Source: Bimastos eiseni
Taxonomy: Eukaryota > Annelida > Clitellata > Crassiclitellata > Lumbricidae
DNA length: 64,000 nt
NCBI GenBank assembly: GCA_959347315.1
Contig: OY365819.1
Location: 19,383,119 to 19,447,118, forward strand
Direction: 5' to 3'
Positions 49,901-60,740 of the stretch are shown here, piece by piece (the stretch's first letter is position 1; every line of letters begins with the position of its first letter). The position numbers and the translations under genes are program-made. Under the pieces are notes generated by a model, which was not told the origin of the DNA, made no database searches, and saw nothing but the letters and a program-made list of their open reading frames with translations.

Positions 49901-50040
49901 AATTTAGTTCATCATGATACAATGCAGAAAGAATTTAGTTCATCATGATACAATGCAGAAAGATAGGATCTAGTCGATCCAAAGACAATGCAGAAAGAAC
50001 CTAGTTATCATGAAACAATGCAGAAAAATGTGACCTAGTT
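43963..50040. repeat. 6-kb higher-order minisatellite (31-bp and 35-bp units)
   Basis: The main unit A is 31 bp ('gaatttagttcatcatgata' plus 'caatgcagaaa'). A' differs by one base (gaatctag). A 35-bp unit B starts 'gataggatctagtcgattc' and shares the tail 'caatgcagaaa'. About 30 B units punctuate the array at spacings of 128, 159, 190 or 252 bp, equal to B plus 3, 4, 5 or 7 A units. A' usually occupies the second slot after B. Units are almost identical, with divergence only at both edges (43963-44010 and 49975-50040). Neither unit length is a multiple of three, so it is not coding. Confidence 0.97.
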
Positions 50041-50335
50041 GTTTCAGAGACACTACAGGACGGAAGAATGTCACTGAAAGTGTTTCCTTGTGAAACTAAA
50101 TAAGGTGGTGAAGTAGCGTACCATGGTTAGAACAAATCGAGCAGTTCATGGTGGCAAAGTTCTACTTTTGGAGATTGGAGCAATACGACTGCAGTCTGGT
50201 TAACTGCAACATGATTACCTGGAAGGAAAGCCAATGAAGTTAGGCTATACAGTCTGTTCGACTTTTGAGACTATGGTCTCCTTTGCATAGTGCTTGTTCA
50301 GTCTGTACTATGTATTAGTTAACTACTAACTTGTG

Positions 50336-50545
50336 TGTCATGGTGGCCGATTGGTTAGAGCAGTCGGCCCATAACGCTCAGTGTGCTCTGAGCGAGCGAG
50401 TTCGACCCTTGTCCGAGGTGTCACTGTGTGGGGAGCTTGGGTAAGTCCTTCGCTCGCAATTGCACCGTCGAGGCGTGTGCACTTATGAGCAAATAATGTT
50501 GGAAGAGGGTGATATCAAATTTCAGAATAAATAAATAAAATATAA
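50336..50545 (+). mobile_element. tRNA-derived SINE
   Basis: The head contains 'tggccgattggttagagcag' (A box) and 'cgagttcgacccttg' (B box) at pol III spacing. It is followed by a body and a 3' end (AATAAATAAATAAAA). It looks fairly intact and lies just beyond the minisatellite. Confidence 0.75.
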
Positions 50546-50699
50546 CCTCTGCCTTTCCACTGGATTTGATACTCATCTAGTTCCTCATGTCTAAATTGTG
50601 AATACAATCATCTTATGGAGTGCATCCAATACCCAATTGCGCATCAGCAAATGGTCTTAGGCAACTCGACAGCCTTCTTTATTTGCCTGGTCTGTCAAC

Positions 50700-51640
50700 A
50701 GTGTCTTAGTCAAATCTTGTTGGTGGTTCCAGTATCTCCGGCCAGATGGTAAATGACCATTGTCTTATGTGCTTGTCTTGTAGTTGGAGAGAGCAATAAA
50801 ACCATTTTAGATGGGTTGCTATAGAGCAGACAAGGTAATGCAGCCCCACCCAGGTTCTTGCAGCTACAAGAGTGGGCAACAGGGTCTCCTGGTTGAAACA
50901 GATGACAACAGCGACTACAATGGGCCGATTAAATTGAAGATTAATGTTCAGATGGCTCTGTAATAGTGCAATATGGTGGTGCACAGACTCAATCACATGC
51001 TTAATGACTTGAATCGCACGGAGGAACTGTGCAAGATTCAATTCAAACATTTCCTGGCCATAACATGGAGGGTTTGCACTCTTCAGCTCGCTTGCAAATG
51101 TAAATCTTTCGGACAGTACAATGAAACCAGACCTCTTCAAAGGACAACAAAGATAGGAGCATCCATCGGTTCCGAGAATCATGCAACAGCATTTACATAC
51201 TCATTACTATCCGTCTATTGAACATCATTATCCAATTGACAACATATCATTTGATGGATCCCTATGCAATGACCCTGTCGAGGAGGCGCGAATCTATGCT
51301 CTCCGCATTACAAGCGAGCAAGTCGATTTGATTTTCCAGTCTCTTAGTACATGCTCGTTGTCAAAGTGGCTGAGCTGGGGTTGTGAGTGCTTCCAAGCAG
51401 TCCCCTTGAAGAGGCACGTTATGAACTGTCATAATGGATGAATAACCAATCCGATACTCTATCCAACATGTCCAAAACTCCATGGATAGGCTTTGAACCA
51501 AGGAGGTAAGATGGCCATTTGAAATCCTAACCTGTATAAATCGAAATAGAAGATATCTAGGGTCAAACAGATTGGCCTCAGAATGGTTCCAATTTGACAT
51601 AGCCAAGCTAATTGATAAAATTTATCAACAACCATGTTCA
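50700..51640. other. Unusually open region of unknown nature
   Basis: Long frames are open on both strands: minus 50706-51182 (158 codons) and 51361-51606; plus 50973-51221 and 51181-51441. None resembles a family I know and no splice structure is evident. A decayed transposon or host gene fragment is possible; a chance run of open frame cannot be excluded. Confidence 0.25.
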
Positions 51641-52191
51641 AAACATTTCAGACCTGTAACTTACTTTCAGGCTAATGATACATGTCAGAGAGTGAGGTGA
51701 TAATACGAAGAAAGTCTTACTCAACAAGAACCTAAGTTACCATACAATACATACAAAGTTAATGAATGCTTCAGGATTTCCTTGTCTGGGTCACAACTCT
51801 CCTATTCCAATACAACCCCAGACATCACTCACTGGCTTTGCACTTACAACCTTTCAGCTGCTACTGCTAAACCTTCCCCTTGCTCAGTTGTTTGCTCCCA
51901 GTTGCCAACTCATTTATCAGATGAAACACGGAACACTTAATCACAAAACACTTAATAATAACAAGTAATTATTTTCACAGAAGTCATGTTAAGTCCTTTC
52001 TTGTTGCCTAAAAGTCAGTCTTAAGATAAAAAGGCCTACAGGACAGGATGTTAGTTGATGGCCCTGACATCTTCAGAACTCGATATTTCGCCAGATTTGT
52101 TAATTTGTACAGTCTCGTTGCTATTTTAGTAACAACAAGCTAGTGTTCGTTCTTTTAGATCTCTTGGCAAAGCTTTCAGAGGAAATGTTCG

Positions 52192-52226
52192 TCATTTCTT
52201 GGCTGTAATCTTCTTCGAACCTTGAC
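52192..52226 (-). CDS. TMA7: TMA7 exon 4
   Basis: The 35-nt coding end after CAACAG reads (G)QGSKKITAKK then TGA at 52194-52192. Chosen because it is the only block found in correct phase that gives a lysine-rich tail and restores the family length. Confidence 0.75.
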
Positions 52227-54531
52227 CTGTTGCAAATAAAGAAATGACGGCTGAACTCATTGACCATCATCACCTCTTCAATGATGCCAAATGGTAACAA
52301 ACTGGTTAACATGCATCTTAACATCACAACCCACGCAGCCAGACTCGTTATGCCACCCAATTCAAGGTACTGCCCTTAAGGCTTGATCCGCTTGGCCTCT
52401 GTATACTTTTATGGAGCATTGCTGTACTGCCCCGGGTATATGGAGCTGCCGCTGGCAAAGCTCCTCATCCCCTACATTTGCTACGTGTGAATCTCTCCCA
52501 AGCATCATCGTGCTTTATCTGTCGCCAGCTCAGCAGCCCATAGTTGAGCTTCCACTGGCATTTGCTACGTTTTATCATAATATACAGACTGGTCATTTAT
52601 AGCCGGGGCTGGGTCGGGAGTGCTCCCAAGTAGTTGCCTTGAAGGGGCACTATATATATTTCCACAATGAATGAATGAACCCAATGCTATTTTAAACCCA
52701 GGAAATTCATGTAACCTCAAAACTTGTGTTGATACTAGATTACCGACCCAAAAACAATGAAGTGCAGAGATGGCAAAGTATATAATGAATGAATGAACAT
52801 ATGGCTGAGTATATCATGGATGGTCAACAACTGCAGCCAGGTTTCTGCAGCTTACTTTCACTATACCAATCAACATTGCAACCATATCACAAGGTTACTT
52901 TGATTGGCAATGAAGCATTATCAAGACACAGATCTCTTATACAAAAGACTAATAATTAATCAACAGCATGTTGTCCAACAGTCTGTAACTGATTGAGGAC
53001 ATTAAATTTTGCTTGGACGAGAGTCAGTATCACCTAATGCAACAATTGGCACCTGTTGAAATTCTACAGTGCAAAACGCTCAACATGAAAACGGACTGAA
53101 GCCACCAAACCTATGAATTGCTTCTTAATTGGCAGTACATGTACTAATACGAGTGAATCACACTGAAATCACACTGAGCCTAAACAGTTACCGATTGGTC
53201 CTTTGCCAGCAGCCTTGGCCTTTGCTTCTTCCATTGCCTTCTGTTCTTCCTTCTGCTTCTGCTTGAACTGAGCATCATCCTAAAGAAAGAACAACAAAAC
53301 AGTCTGGCCAAGTGAAGATACCAACTCCCGTTTTTCACACGTTTCCATTTCTTTCAAATACACAAATATTTCGAAAATATGCTACATGTTTCAGAAAAAC
53401 CTTATAAAGTAAGAATAATGAAATATTAAAGAAATCACACTGAGCCTAAAATAGGTAGGTTTAACATTGTTCTGTCCATGATTTCACAGATGCTCAAACA
53501 TCCAAAGATGAAGTCATCCTTAATTTAGAATAGAGCATATCTGGCCATTAAGCCTAACATGAAAGATCAGATAGTGTCTGTTGATGCAATACCAGAAAGT
53601 CAAGCAGTATTGATCTGAAATGTTCTAACCTCATCCACATCCTTGGAGTCCTTCTTTGGTGCCTTAAGAGGCTTCTTCTTGCCACCTACAAATTTCAAAC
53701 AAGCATCAGCACAGATGTAATTTTTAGACACGGAGGGTAAAAACTGTATAAATGCTTCATAAGCCCCGTCACGGTTCATAAACAGTAACCGATTAATTTT
53801 TTTTAAATGGTCAAGAACTGCAAGCAGATATAACTCTACTTTCTTACTGGTTACAACTTATACATTTGCAATAAAATTGTCGATCCTAAGACAGAAGCTT
53901 GAACTATTATTGATTGCGAGGATAGACCTACGAATATAGGGGATCAACCGGAATCATCGAAACCCGAAAACGCTGAAAAGGCCAAAAAGCCTGATTCCCC
54001 GAAAACAGCAATGTACTATCGAAAAACGCGTAACTGTCTCAAAACAGTGCAATTCATTCATCAATCTCGTTTCTGCATGAATTCCTTTCATCTATCCAAC
54101 TTCCTTTTCACCGGAATCATTTTTATTAATCCAGCTCCGTTTTTGGGGATACGGCGGAAATCAGTTTGGGGATTAGGGTTTCGGCGATTCGCCACACACC
54201 TGAATACAGATAGCATGTCAGTTCAATCATAATGTTATATTGACAGGGCAGAAAAAAATATTACGAAATCTACTTCATTTTTAGCAGCTATGTGTTGTGT
54301 CCATACTCTTCTTCTGATTTAACATTTTATGCTACAGCTCCCAATTTGTGAACTCAAAAAACAATTAAATTCGCTGTCTCCTTAACAACGCCATAATATA
54401 ATTGCTATCATACCCACGCGACTTATCGCAAAACCACGTGTAGGCTACATCAAGATTCAACATTTATACATCAATAGCAAAAATAAAATATTATCCAAAT
54501 ACAAAATGTTTAACCTTGTCGTCCAGACATT
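52192..54531 (-). CDS. TMA7: Translation machinery-associated protein 7 (TMA7), four coding exons
   Basis: Exons on the minus strand: 54531-54516, 53685-53630, 53279-53192, 52226-52192. Lengths 16, 56, 88 and 35 nt sum to 195, giving exactly 64 residues and TGA, the same length as human TMA7. The protein starts MSGRQGGKKKPLKAPKK, continues DEDDAQFKQKQKEEQKAMEE and AKAAGKGPIG, and ends in a lysine-rich tail QGSKKITAKK. All introns are GT-AG and phases match. TMA7 is a small, highly charged protein that co-purifies with ribosomes in yeast; its precise role is not settled. The tail differs from the GGIKKSGKK ending I recall from vertebrates, so exon 4 is slightly less certain. The gene is convergent with FOXK. 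Confidence 0.88.
52600..52685 (+). mobile_element. CR1/L2-like 3' tail in TMA7 intron 3
   Basis: Reads 'gggtcgggagtgctcccaag' ... 'cactatatatatttcc' then (AATG)n. Near-copy of 41745-41830. Confidence 0.6.
53192..53279 (-). CDS. TMA7: TMA7 exon 3
   Basis: The 88-nt exon encodes DDAQFKQKQKEEQKAMEEAK then AKAAGKGPI plus one base. This is the most conserved, coiled-coil-like part of the family. Acceptor CTTTAG, donor CG|GTAACT. Confidence 0.9.
53630..53685 (-). CDS. TMA7: TMA7 exon 2
   Basis: The 56-nt exon encodes GGKKKPLKAPKKDSKDVDE (first glycine shared with exon 1). Acceptor TTTGTAG, donor GAG|GTTAGA, phase 0 out. Confidence 0.9.
54516..54531 (-). CDS. TMA7: TMA7 exon 1
   Basis: The 16-nt coding part reads MSGRQ plus one base, with donor CAAG|GTTAA. 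Too short to be found by open-frame searching; identified from the protein start and phase. Confidence 0.85.
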
Positions 54532-54593
54532 TTTAGAATATTATTCGAGACTCTTGTTTAATGAAAAACTTCCAACGACAAAATTCGTTCAAG

Positions 54594-54602
54594 ACCGGAA
54601 GC
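54594..54602 (+). promoter_or_regulatory. ETS-type site upstream of TMA7
   Basis: ACCGGAAGC, a strong ETS/GABP core, lies 63 bp upstream of the TMA7 ATG, where such sites are common in housekeeping promoters. A CACGTG E-box follows at about 54655-54660. Function is inferred from motif and position only. Confidence 0.4.
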
Positions 54603-55324
54603 TGTACTGCCGATTATACGCCGCAGCGAACCCAATGATCGCGCATGAAATTATCACGTGGTTTTCAATTTAGATGTACGATTTCTGTATATTATGTAAT
54701 CTGATTTATATAGTGCCTATACTCCAGTTTCTTCTGCAATTTCCTGAAACTGGGCTTTGTCAATTTGAATTATATCGCAAACCGATGATTTAATATGTAT
54801 AGGCCTATGCTGTCCAATGTGTGGGGATCTGGAGTTGCATTAGGCATGCGGCTTCTTCATTTGACCCTCGTCTCCAGGGTTGGCCGATCCCCGATGATCG
54901 GATTGACCCCTCATAATGCATAACTCAGCACTTATTTTCCGTTGCCAGAGCATGCTTTATCCATCCCCACCGAATTCAACAAGGGAAGCGTTGTCTCAAT
55001 GAAACCTGCCTGCGTACTCTTATCCACGCCCTCGTTATAGGCCATATCTCATCTCGTCTATAGGCCGAGGCCTACTACAAATCTCCGTAGGTCTATAATT
55101 TCATCGACGCCACAACCACTGCCCTCAGTTCTAAGAAAAGGTCTTGGTCCCGTACAGAGACCATGCACACCACGCCAACACTGCTCGCTACGCCTTCAAA
55201 GGCTTCCTTTTTATGTGTCATAAGACTCAGAAACTGAGCTCCCGCTTTCTAAACGAGCGATCGCCGATCGCTTTGCTTGGTCGCACGCCAAGCAGCGGTC
55301 TGATGGAATGGCACATCGCCCGCC
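54603..55324. other. TMA7 upstream region, nothing recognised
   Basis: No exon or bounded element was recognised. Overlapping antisense frames at 55144-55396 show no known domain. Confidence 0.4.
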
Positions 55325-55383
55325 TAGCCAGTTAGAATAGTTTCTTTGAAGAGACGCTGTATAAATCCCCAAATGAATAAATG
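55325..55383 (+). mobile_element. CR1/L2-like 3' tail
   Basis: 'gagacgctgtataaatcccc' followed by AATGAATAAATG. Same tail family as 41745 and 52600; it leads directly into the ATGT microsatellite, which may have grown from this tail. Confidence 0.5.
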
Positions 55384-55398
55384 TCCCTATATGCATTT

Positions 55399-55469
55399 AT
55401 GTATGTATGCATGTAGGTCTACATGTATGTGTATATGTATGTATGTTTATATGTATGTATGTATGTATG

Positions 55470-55503
<34 letters not shown>

Positions 55504-56130
55504 TGTATGTATGTATGTATGTATGTATGTATGTATGTATGTATGTATGTATGTATGTATGTATGTATGTATGTATGTATGTATGTATGTATGTATATAA
55601 GTATGTATGTATGTATGTATGTATGTATGTATGTATGTATGTATGTATGTATGTATGTATGTATATAAGTATGTATGTATGTATGTATGTATGTATGTAT
55701 GTATGTATGTATGTATGTATGTATGTATGTATGTATGTATGTATGTATGTATGTATGTATGTATGTATGTATGCATGCATGCATGTATGCATGTATGTAT
55801 GTATGTATGTATGTATGTATGTATGTATGTATGTATGTATGTATGTATGTATGTATGTATGTATGTATGTATGTATGTATATAAGTATGTATGTATGTAT
55901 GTATGTATGTATGTATGTATGTATGTATGTATGTATGTATGTATGTATGTATGTATGTATGTATGTATGTATGTATGTATGTATGTATGCATGCATGCAT
56001 GTATGCATGTATGTATGTATGTATGTATGTATGTATGTATGTATGTATGTATGTATGTATGTATGTATGTATGTATGTATGTATGTATGTATGTTTGTAT
56101 GTATATATGTATGCTTGTATGCATGCATGC
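55399..56130. repeat. (ATGT)n microsatellite, ~730 bp
   Basis: Nearly pure GTAT repeat, interrupted by ATATAAGT (55595, 55664, 55880) and ATGCATGCATGCATGTATGC (about 55771 and 55987). The interruptions recur at 215-216 bp, so a ~216-bp block inside the array has been duplicated. Long frames on both strands (MYVC and YIHT repeats) are artefacts of the period. Confidence 0.98.
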
Positions 56131-56925
56131 ATAGTTGCATACGTGCGTGTGTGTGATAAGTTTATTTAACGACGCATAAATAAACTTATTTTGCATACGT
56201 CCATGCATACATTGCTCATGTAGGCTTACGTATTTCATCAGAGCATTTGCATGGCGCCCTTTAGGTAACTCACTATCCTACGTACAGCACCCTTTATTTC
56301 AATTACTATGGTGGCATAAATTTACGGTCAGCAGGCGTATACCTACTAAACAGGCCCACAGACACGCTACACTGAGTTGAAATCTCCATGTAAATCCTAG
56401 GATACATCGGATACCTTATTCTCATTTTTAAAGCATTGCGACATAGCTAATTAGAATTTGTTTTCTGTGAAATTCGAGTCTTCCTGTGCCTTTCATGGAA
56501 CAATCGGGCGTGGAATGAGTTCTGTTAATTCAACACCGAGTTCCGTTCAGCCCCGTCACCCTTTCAACAGCACTAGTTCGGTTATTAGCTGTAGGGACGT
56601 GGGGACGGAGACTGACTCGCAAGGGTTAGCCTTATACGCCAGGGCATCGATTCAGAGACAACAACCGATTAGCCGTGAGATGAGAGAAGGCGTTTCATCC
56701 GGCTTTGCTCAGGTTACAGAGGAGACAACTGTTCTCTTGAAATGCTAACCCTACCCTCGATCCGATTGAGCCTAACTGTTCCGCACGGCCTATAGGCCGA
56801 CATGGGTCGGAAGGGAAAGGGGGGAGGGCGACGCGGCAGATTGACGGAACATTTATTTATTGCTGATAATTTGTCACATCCAATCCGATGCGCATTTGTA
56901 TAGACATACTCGCCTCTTTTTTCCT

Positions 56926-57047
56926 CCTCTTAATCCTGCTCTCCTTACACTCTCTCCTTTTTCTCTTGCCATCCCACGCCTCCTCCTATTCCTCCTCCTC
57001 CACCTCCTCCTCCTCCTCCTCTTCCTCAATCTCCTCTTACCTATAGG
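56926..57047. repeat. CT-rich tract (CTCCTC repeats)
   Basis: A 120-bp polypyrimidine run on the plus strand with CCTCCTCCT repeats. The arginine-rich minus frame across it is an artefact of composition. Confidence 0.85.
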
Positions 57048-57524
57048 CCTACTGACAGAAAACAAAGAGACAAACAGACAGACACGAGTCAGAGACAGTG
57101 GTTCTTTGAAAGTAGACAATAACTCACCGGATCGTTGTCAATTGTCTTTGAACGATCGCTTTGAAATTAACATGACCATGGTTTGTAAATGCATTGGACG
57201 GAGGTTAATTTAACAGAGGAGTCGATCGTAGATGGCATACGACAATAGTGAGAGTTGTAATAGGAGAATGCAACCGATAAGGACACTGCTATAACTACGT
57301 GCGAAGACGACAGACCACTAACATTCACCTAACCATCGGCGACTGAGTGTGCAGAGAAGAAGGCGTCTGTTGCGACAGTTCAAGTGTAAAGAATTTCAGA
57401 TCAGCGGCGGCACAGGACGCAATCTCGCCAGTTGCGGAGGACGTAACCAGCAGACGAACACGGAACACTATCGGTCGAAAGGAAAAAAAGGTAAACTTCG
57501 TTCTCATCTATGCAATAACATGTG

Positions 57525-57605
57525 ATAGCGCTTCTGAATAACCTGGTGTCCTGCGCTTGGCTTTAGAGTGGCGATTGAAAAGTTTAGAGATTATGATTAT
57601 GGTGT
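57525..57605 (+). repeat. Dispersed repeat fragment, copy 4 of 4
   Basis: 'gcttctgaataacctggtgt' ... 'gagtggcgattgaaaagttt' corresponds to the sequences at 960, 7275 and 15776. Confidence 0.5.
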
Positions 57606-57949
57606 AGGCCCTATGCTCCGTTTTTGCATTGGACAAGTCTATTACCGTATTGTATGCGCTTGATGATAAGACTTACTCTTAGACGGACAATTTATGCTAT
57701 ATTATATATTAGGACGAATCTATTTTAAGAATCAAGAGCAATTAATAGAATATTACATAAAGCTAACATTTGAATCGGCATGGGGCAGTCACGCGCATGA
57801 AGTGTTAGCGACTTCATTTGTTTGGCCTCGGTTTATGATGGGGTTGGACAATCCATCTCTCAAGTACCCATCTTCCCACTGATGGTCGGTGTGCTCTAAG
57901 TTAAGTTTCTACGGGTCCAAGTGGAGCACACGTGTCGAAACAATGTCTG

Positions 57950-58020
57950 TCGGGCAGGAATTTGAATCGACAAACTTACGATTGACAGTAGGCCTACAGC
58001 ATTCTAACCGACCATTCTAG
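57950..58020 (-). mobile_element. tRNA-derived SINE head
   Basis: On the minus strand, 'atggtcggttagaatgctg' resembles an A box and 'tcgattcaaattcct' a B box about 30 nt later. It lacks a foldable complete tRNA, so a SINE rather than a tRNA gene. Confidence 0.5.
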
Positions 58021-58696
58021 ACAACCGCACATCCGCATTAAGTCACTAACAATTAAGCATTCTTATCTCTTGACTCTTTCACCTCCCTACTCTCCCTCCC
58101 TTCCTCTCCCCTCCCTTTCTCTCTTTGAATGTAATGGAAGGATATCGTGCACTTACTGTCGCACAGATTTCAATTATTCCAGTGTTCTGTACAATTTGTA
58201 TTAGCTAGCTCAGACTCTGCCGATAATGGTAAAACTGAACGGATCGTTTGAATGTGCAAATAAAAATATTCAGCTGACTTTTATTTTCGCCAAACCAATG
58301 AAACCACTCCTTATTGCACCTTCACACTACATTTTCAGAAATCTGGCTGTGAGGCAACTTCGTCGTTTTTACGTTTGTTACAGAGTTTAATACAGGACCC
58401 AGATGTAATAAGATTAATAGAATTATAGAACATTGTTAAAAGATTGCAATTAAAGAAGAGAATTTCAGAAAACAGATTGTGGTACATGAAGGGATGGATC
58501 ATTAAAAATAAGCCGACATCCAGATAATTATACTTAGGCCTACAGAACCTGATAGGGGACTACAGATAATTATGTATACATGACCTAGAGTAGACAAAAC
58601 AATTTTGTATAGCAATGCAATAGCTTTATAGCTCTTGAGATCTACAGGCATAATATTAGAAGAGATGCTTTATCAGCATCCACTGCTTGAAATTGC

Positions 58697-58795
58697 TTCG
58701 TCCTCTTCTTTTTCTCCATCCATCTCCTCCTCTTCCCCCTCCTCGTGCTTCTCCTCCTCCTGCTCCTTTTCTCTTTCTTCTTCTTGTGCTATAGG
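58697..58795. repeat. CT-rich tract
   Basis: A pyrimidine-rich run with CTCCTCCTCTTC-type repeats, about 700 bp upstream of the SIX start. Confidence 0.8.
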
Positions 58796-59501
58796 CCCCA
58801 AATGACAGAAGTCTCGTGCTAAAACTTGATCCAGTACTTGATTTATGCGGACTGCAAAGATACGCTGTGGAAAAGGGTGTGCCGACAGTTGATCTTGCGA
58901 CACTCGTGTGATTAAATGTCATGTAACCGTGGAAAAGATATGTTACGCTGAAGCCGCACAGGAGAAAGACGGTCAAACACTTCTTAGATGTATTGTTCAG
59001 ATCAGAAATAGGTCTATTGTAATCGTAATCCCGGCATTTCTACAGCGCCCACAAAAGCCTAGTCGCGGGAACCAGCATATTCCCAGGCGCTTAATCAATG
59101 ATAATCAGTTATAATTAACCAGACAGTAATTGTCCATGCAGCTTGGTTTTTTCAACAGAGGTGTCACAAGGGCAGTTTAAAGGCAGAGGAAACACGGCCT
59201 TCGCAAAAGAAGAGATTAATCAGGTAAAAAAAATTTTAAACGGAATACACAAGGAAATAGGATATCATAAGTGAAGTTGGAAATAAGTTTTGCAACTTCT
59301 TGGACTGTAAATGAACCTATACAAAATCGTCGCCAGCTCTTTGAAAATGTGGTTGTTGACTTTGCTATTTCAACGGCCAAAGCATTTTTAAGAAAAAGGC
59401 ACTAACAATTTCTGCCTGCATGCGTGCATGGTAAATATATTTAATGTGAGGAGGTGTGAATCGCATTTGCAGAACTACAGACCAGACATTAGATCTGGAT
59501 A

Positions 59502-60347
59502 ATGGACGGCGTCCGCGAGAAAAAGAGGTTTAGCGACGACTTCACCGATTCAGCCGCGACTCTTTCCAGCTCCAGCTTTGTCACTCCTACGACGCTTCTG
59601 TCCACTTCCAGCGAATTCAAATACTCCATGTCATCGTCTGTCACACCCTTTGTGTCGCCTGTAGCTGCGACAGCGAGCAAGAGGTTGACCTTCACCTTCA
59701 GTCCAGATCAAATCGACTGTCTCTGTGAGGTCATGCAGGGAAGCGGCGACATCGCTCGTCTCGGAGAGTTCCTCGGGACTCTGTCGGCCGACCAACTGTC
59801 GAGGGACAGCGAGGAGCTGCTCAAGGCGAGGGCCACGGCTGCCCTCAACCAAGGAAACTTCGCTCAGCTGTACTCCATCCTCGAGAGTCGGAACTTTTCG
59901 CCGAAGCACCATCGAGCGCTGCAGCAACTCTGGTACGAAGGACATTACGCCGAACTACAGAGCACGAGGAGCAGACCTCTGCGGGCAGTCGACAAGTACC
60001 GCATCCGGAGGAAGCACCCGCTGCCGAAGACGATCTGGGACGGGGACGAAACGGTCTACTGCTTCAAGGAGAAGTGGAGGTACGCGCTGAAGAGATGCTA
60101 CAAGACGAGTCGCTACCCCACTCCGCAGGAGAAGCAGGCGCTGGCTGCTGAGACGGGGCTCACCATGACCCAGGTGAGCAACTGGTTCAAGAACAGACGC
60201 CAGAGGGACCGAAGTCCACCGCCGAGAACCCCTCAACCGGAACATGACCCCCATCTGGCCCACCATCAACAACCACAACTGGAACGGTTCAAGGAATCAT
60301 TCCAGACCGACTACTCGCAGTACGTATCGCAGTTTTATATGTTGTAA
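59502..60347 (+). CDS. SIX-family homeobox transcription factor, SIX4/5-like
   Basis: An uninterrupted 281-codon frame from ATG (GGATAATGG) to TAA. Residues 1-60 are Ser/Thr-rich. The SIX domain spans about 64-176 ([61 protein letters not shown]). The homeodomain spans about 178-237 ([15 protein letters not shown], then [15 protein letters not shown]). SIX proteins bind DNA with Eya cofactors in sensory-organ, muscle and mesoderm development. [12 protein letters not shown] and RYPTPQEK favour SIX4/5 over SIX1/2 (ETSYCFKEKSR) or SIX3/6. Odd points: EKWR replaces the usual EKSR, the protein is short for SIX4/5, and the region is much more GC-rich than its surroundings. A C-terminal exon may exist further on (63123-63396). 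SIX identity is near certain; the subfamily is less so. Confidence 0.93.
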   Translation: MDGVREKKRFSDDFTDSAATLSSSSFVTPTTLLSTSSEFKYSMSSSVTPFVSPVAATASKRLTFTFSPDQIDCLCEVMQGSGDIARLGEFLGTLSADQLSRDSEELLKARATAALNQGNFAQLYSILESRNFSPKHHRALQQLWYEGHYAELQSTRSRPLRAVDKYRIRRKHPLPKTIWDGDETVYCFKEKWRYALKRCYKTSRYPTPQEKQALAAETGLTMTQVSNWFKNRRQRDRSPPPRTPQPEHDPHLAHHQQPQLERFKESFQTDYSQYVSQFYML

Positions 60348-60659
60348 CATCAGTGGCCTCCTTCTTGAACTTTGGTTCTTTCCCATGACCTTCTCTCTTA
60401 AGTTCTTCTATCACAGTAGGCCTAAGACTGCTCTTCTTAGCAGTACTAGAGTTGGGAGCGCCACTGTGTAGATTTCAATTTGCGAAAACTTTCCATTAGC
60501 CAATTTATGCGAAAATATGCGAAATCGCATAATCGCATATACCACGGGGCTCTACGCATTGTCTCTTGCCGTCTCGTCTTCACATTGCTAATATTATTGA
60601 TGAGTTATTTGTTCCGTTAACCAGACCCAAACCTGACTGACCTTAATGCGAAATAGTTT

Positions 60660-60740
60660 CAGTTTAACGACTCTGTATGATAACATAGATCATAATTTGC
60701 GTCGCCCTTCTCCTTAATCCAGGCATGGGACTGGCACAAC
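60660..60740. repeat. Dispersed repeat with 'catgggactggcac'
   Basis: Relative of 18185-18260: 'cgcccttctccttaatccag' followed by 'gcatgggactggcac'. Class unknown. Confidence 0.55.

Larger units (their letters stand above)
56131..59501. other. SIX upstream region
   Basis: No recognised coding exon; the 96-codon plus frame at 56458-56748 has no known domain. Pyrimidine-rich tracts lie at 56926-57047, 58075-58128 and 58697-58795. A tRNA-like SINE is at 57950-58020 and a dispersed repeat fragment at 57525-57605. Regulatory DNA for the SIX gene is likely here but not identifiable by eye. Confidence 0.45.

Noticed and set aside
43963..50040. CRISPR array
   Set aside because: Units are directly tandem with no unique spacers, and the genome is eukaryotic.
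50336..50420. Possible functional tRNA gene
   Set aside because: A and B boxes are present, but a clean cloverleaf with acceptor pairing was not found and a SINE body follows.
55397..56238. Very long frames (MYVC and YIHT repeats) on both strands
   Set aside because: They are read-through of the (ATGT)n microsatellite in several frames at once; no coding meaning.
56874..57119. Arginine-rich minus frame (RKRRRRRRWRRR)
   Set aside because: Complement of a CT-rich tract; low-complexity artefact.
59631..60278. Antisense and shifted frames over the SIX gene
   Set aside because: The GC-rich coding sequence leaves other frames open; only the SIX frame carries family motifs.
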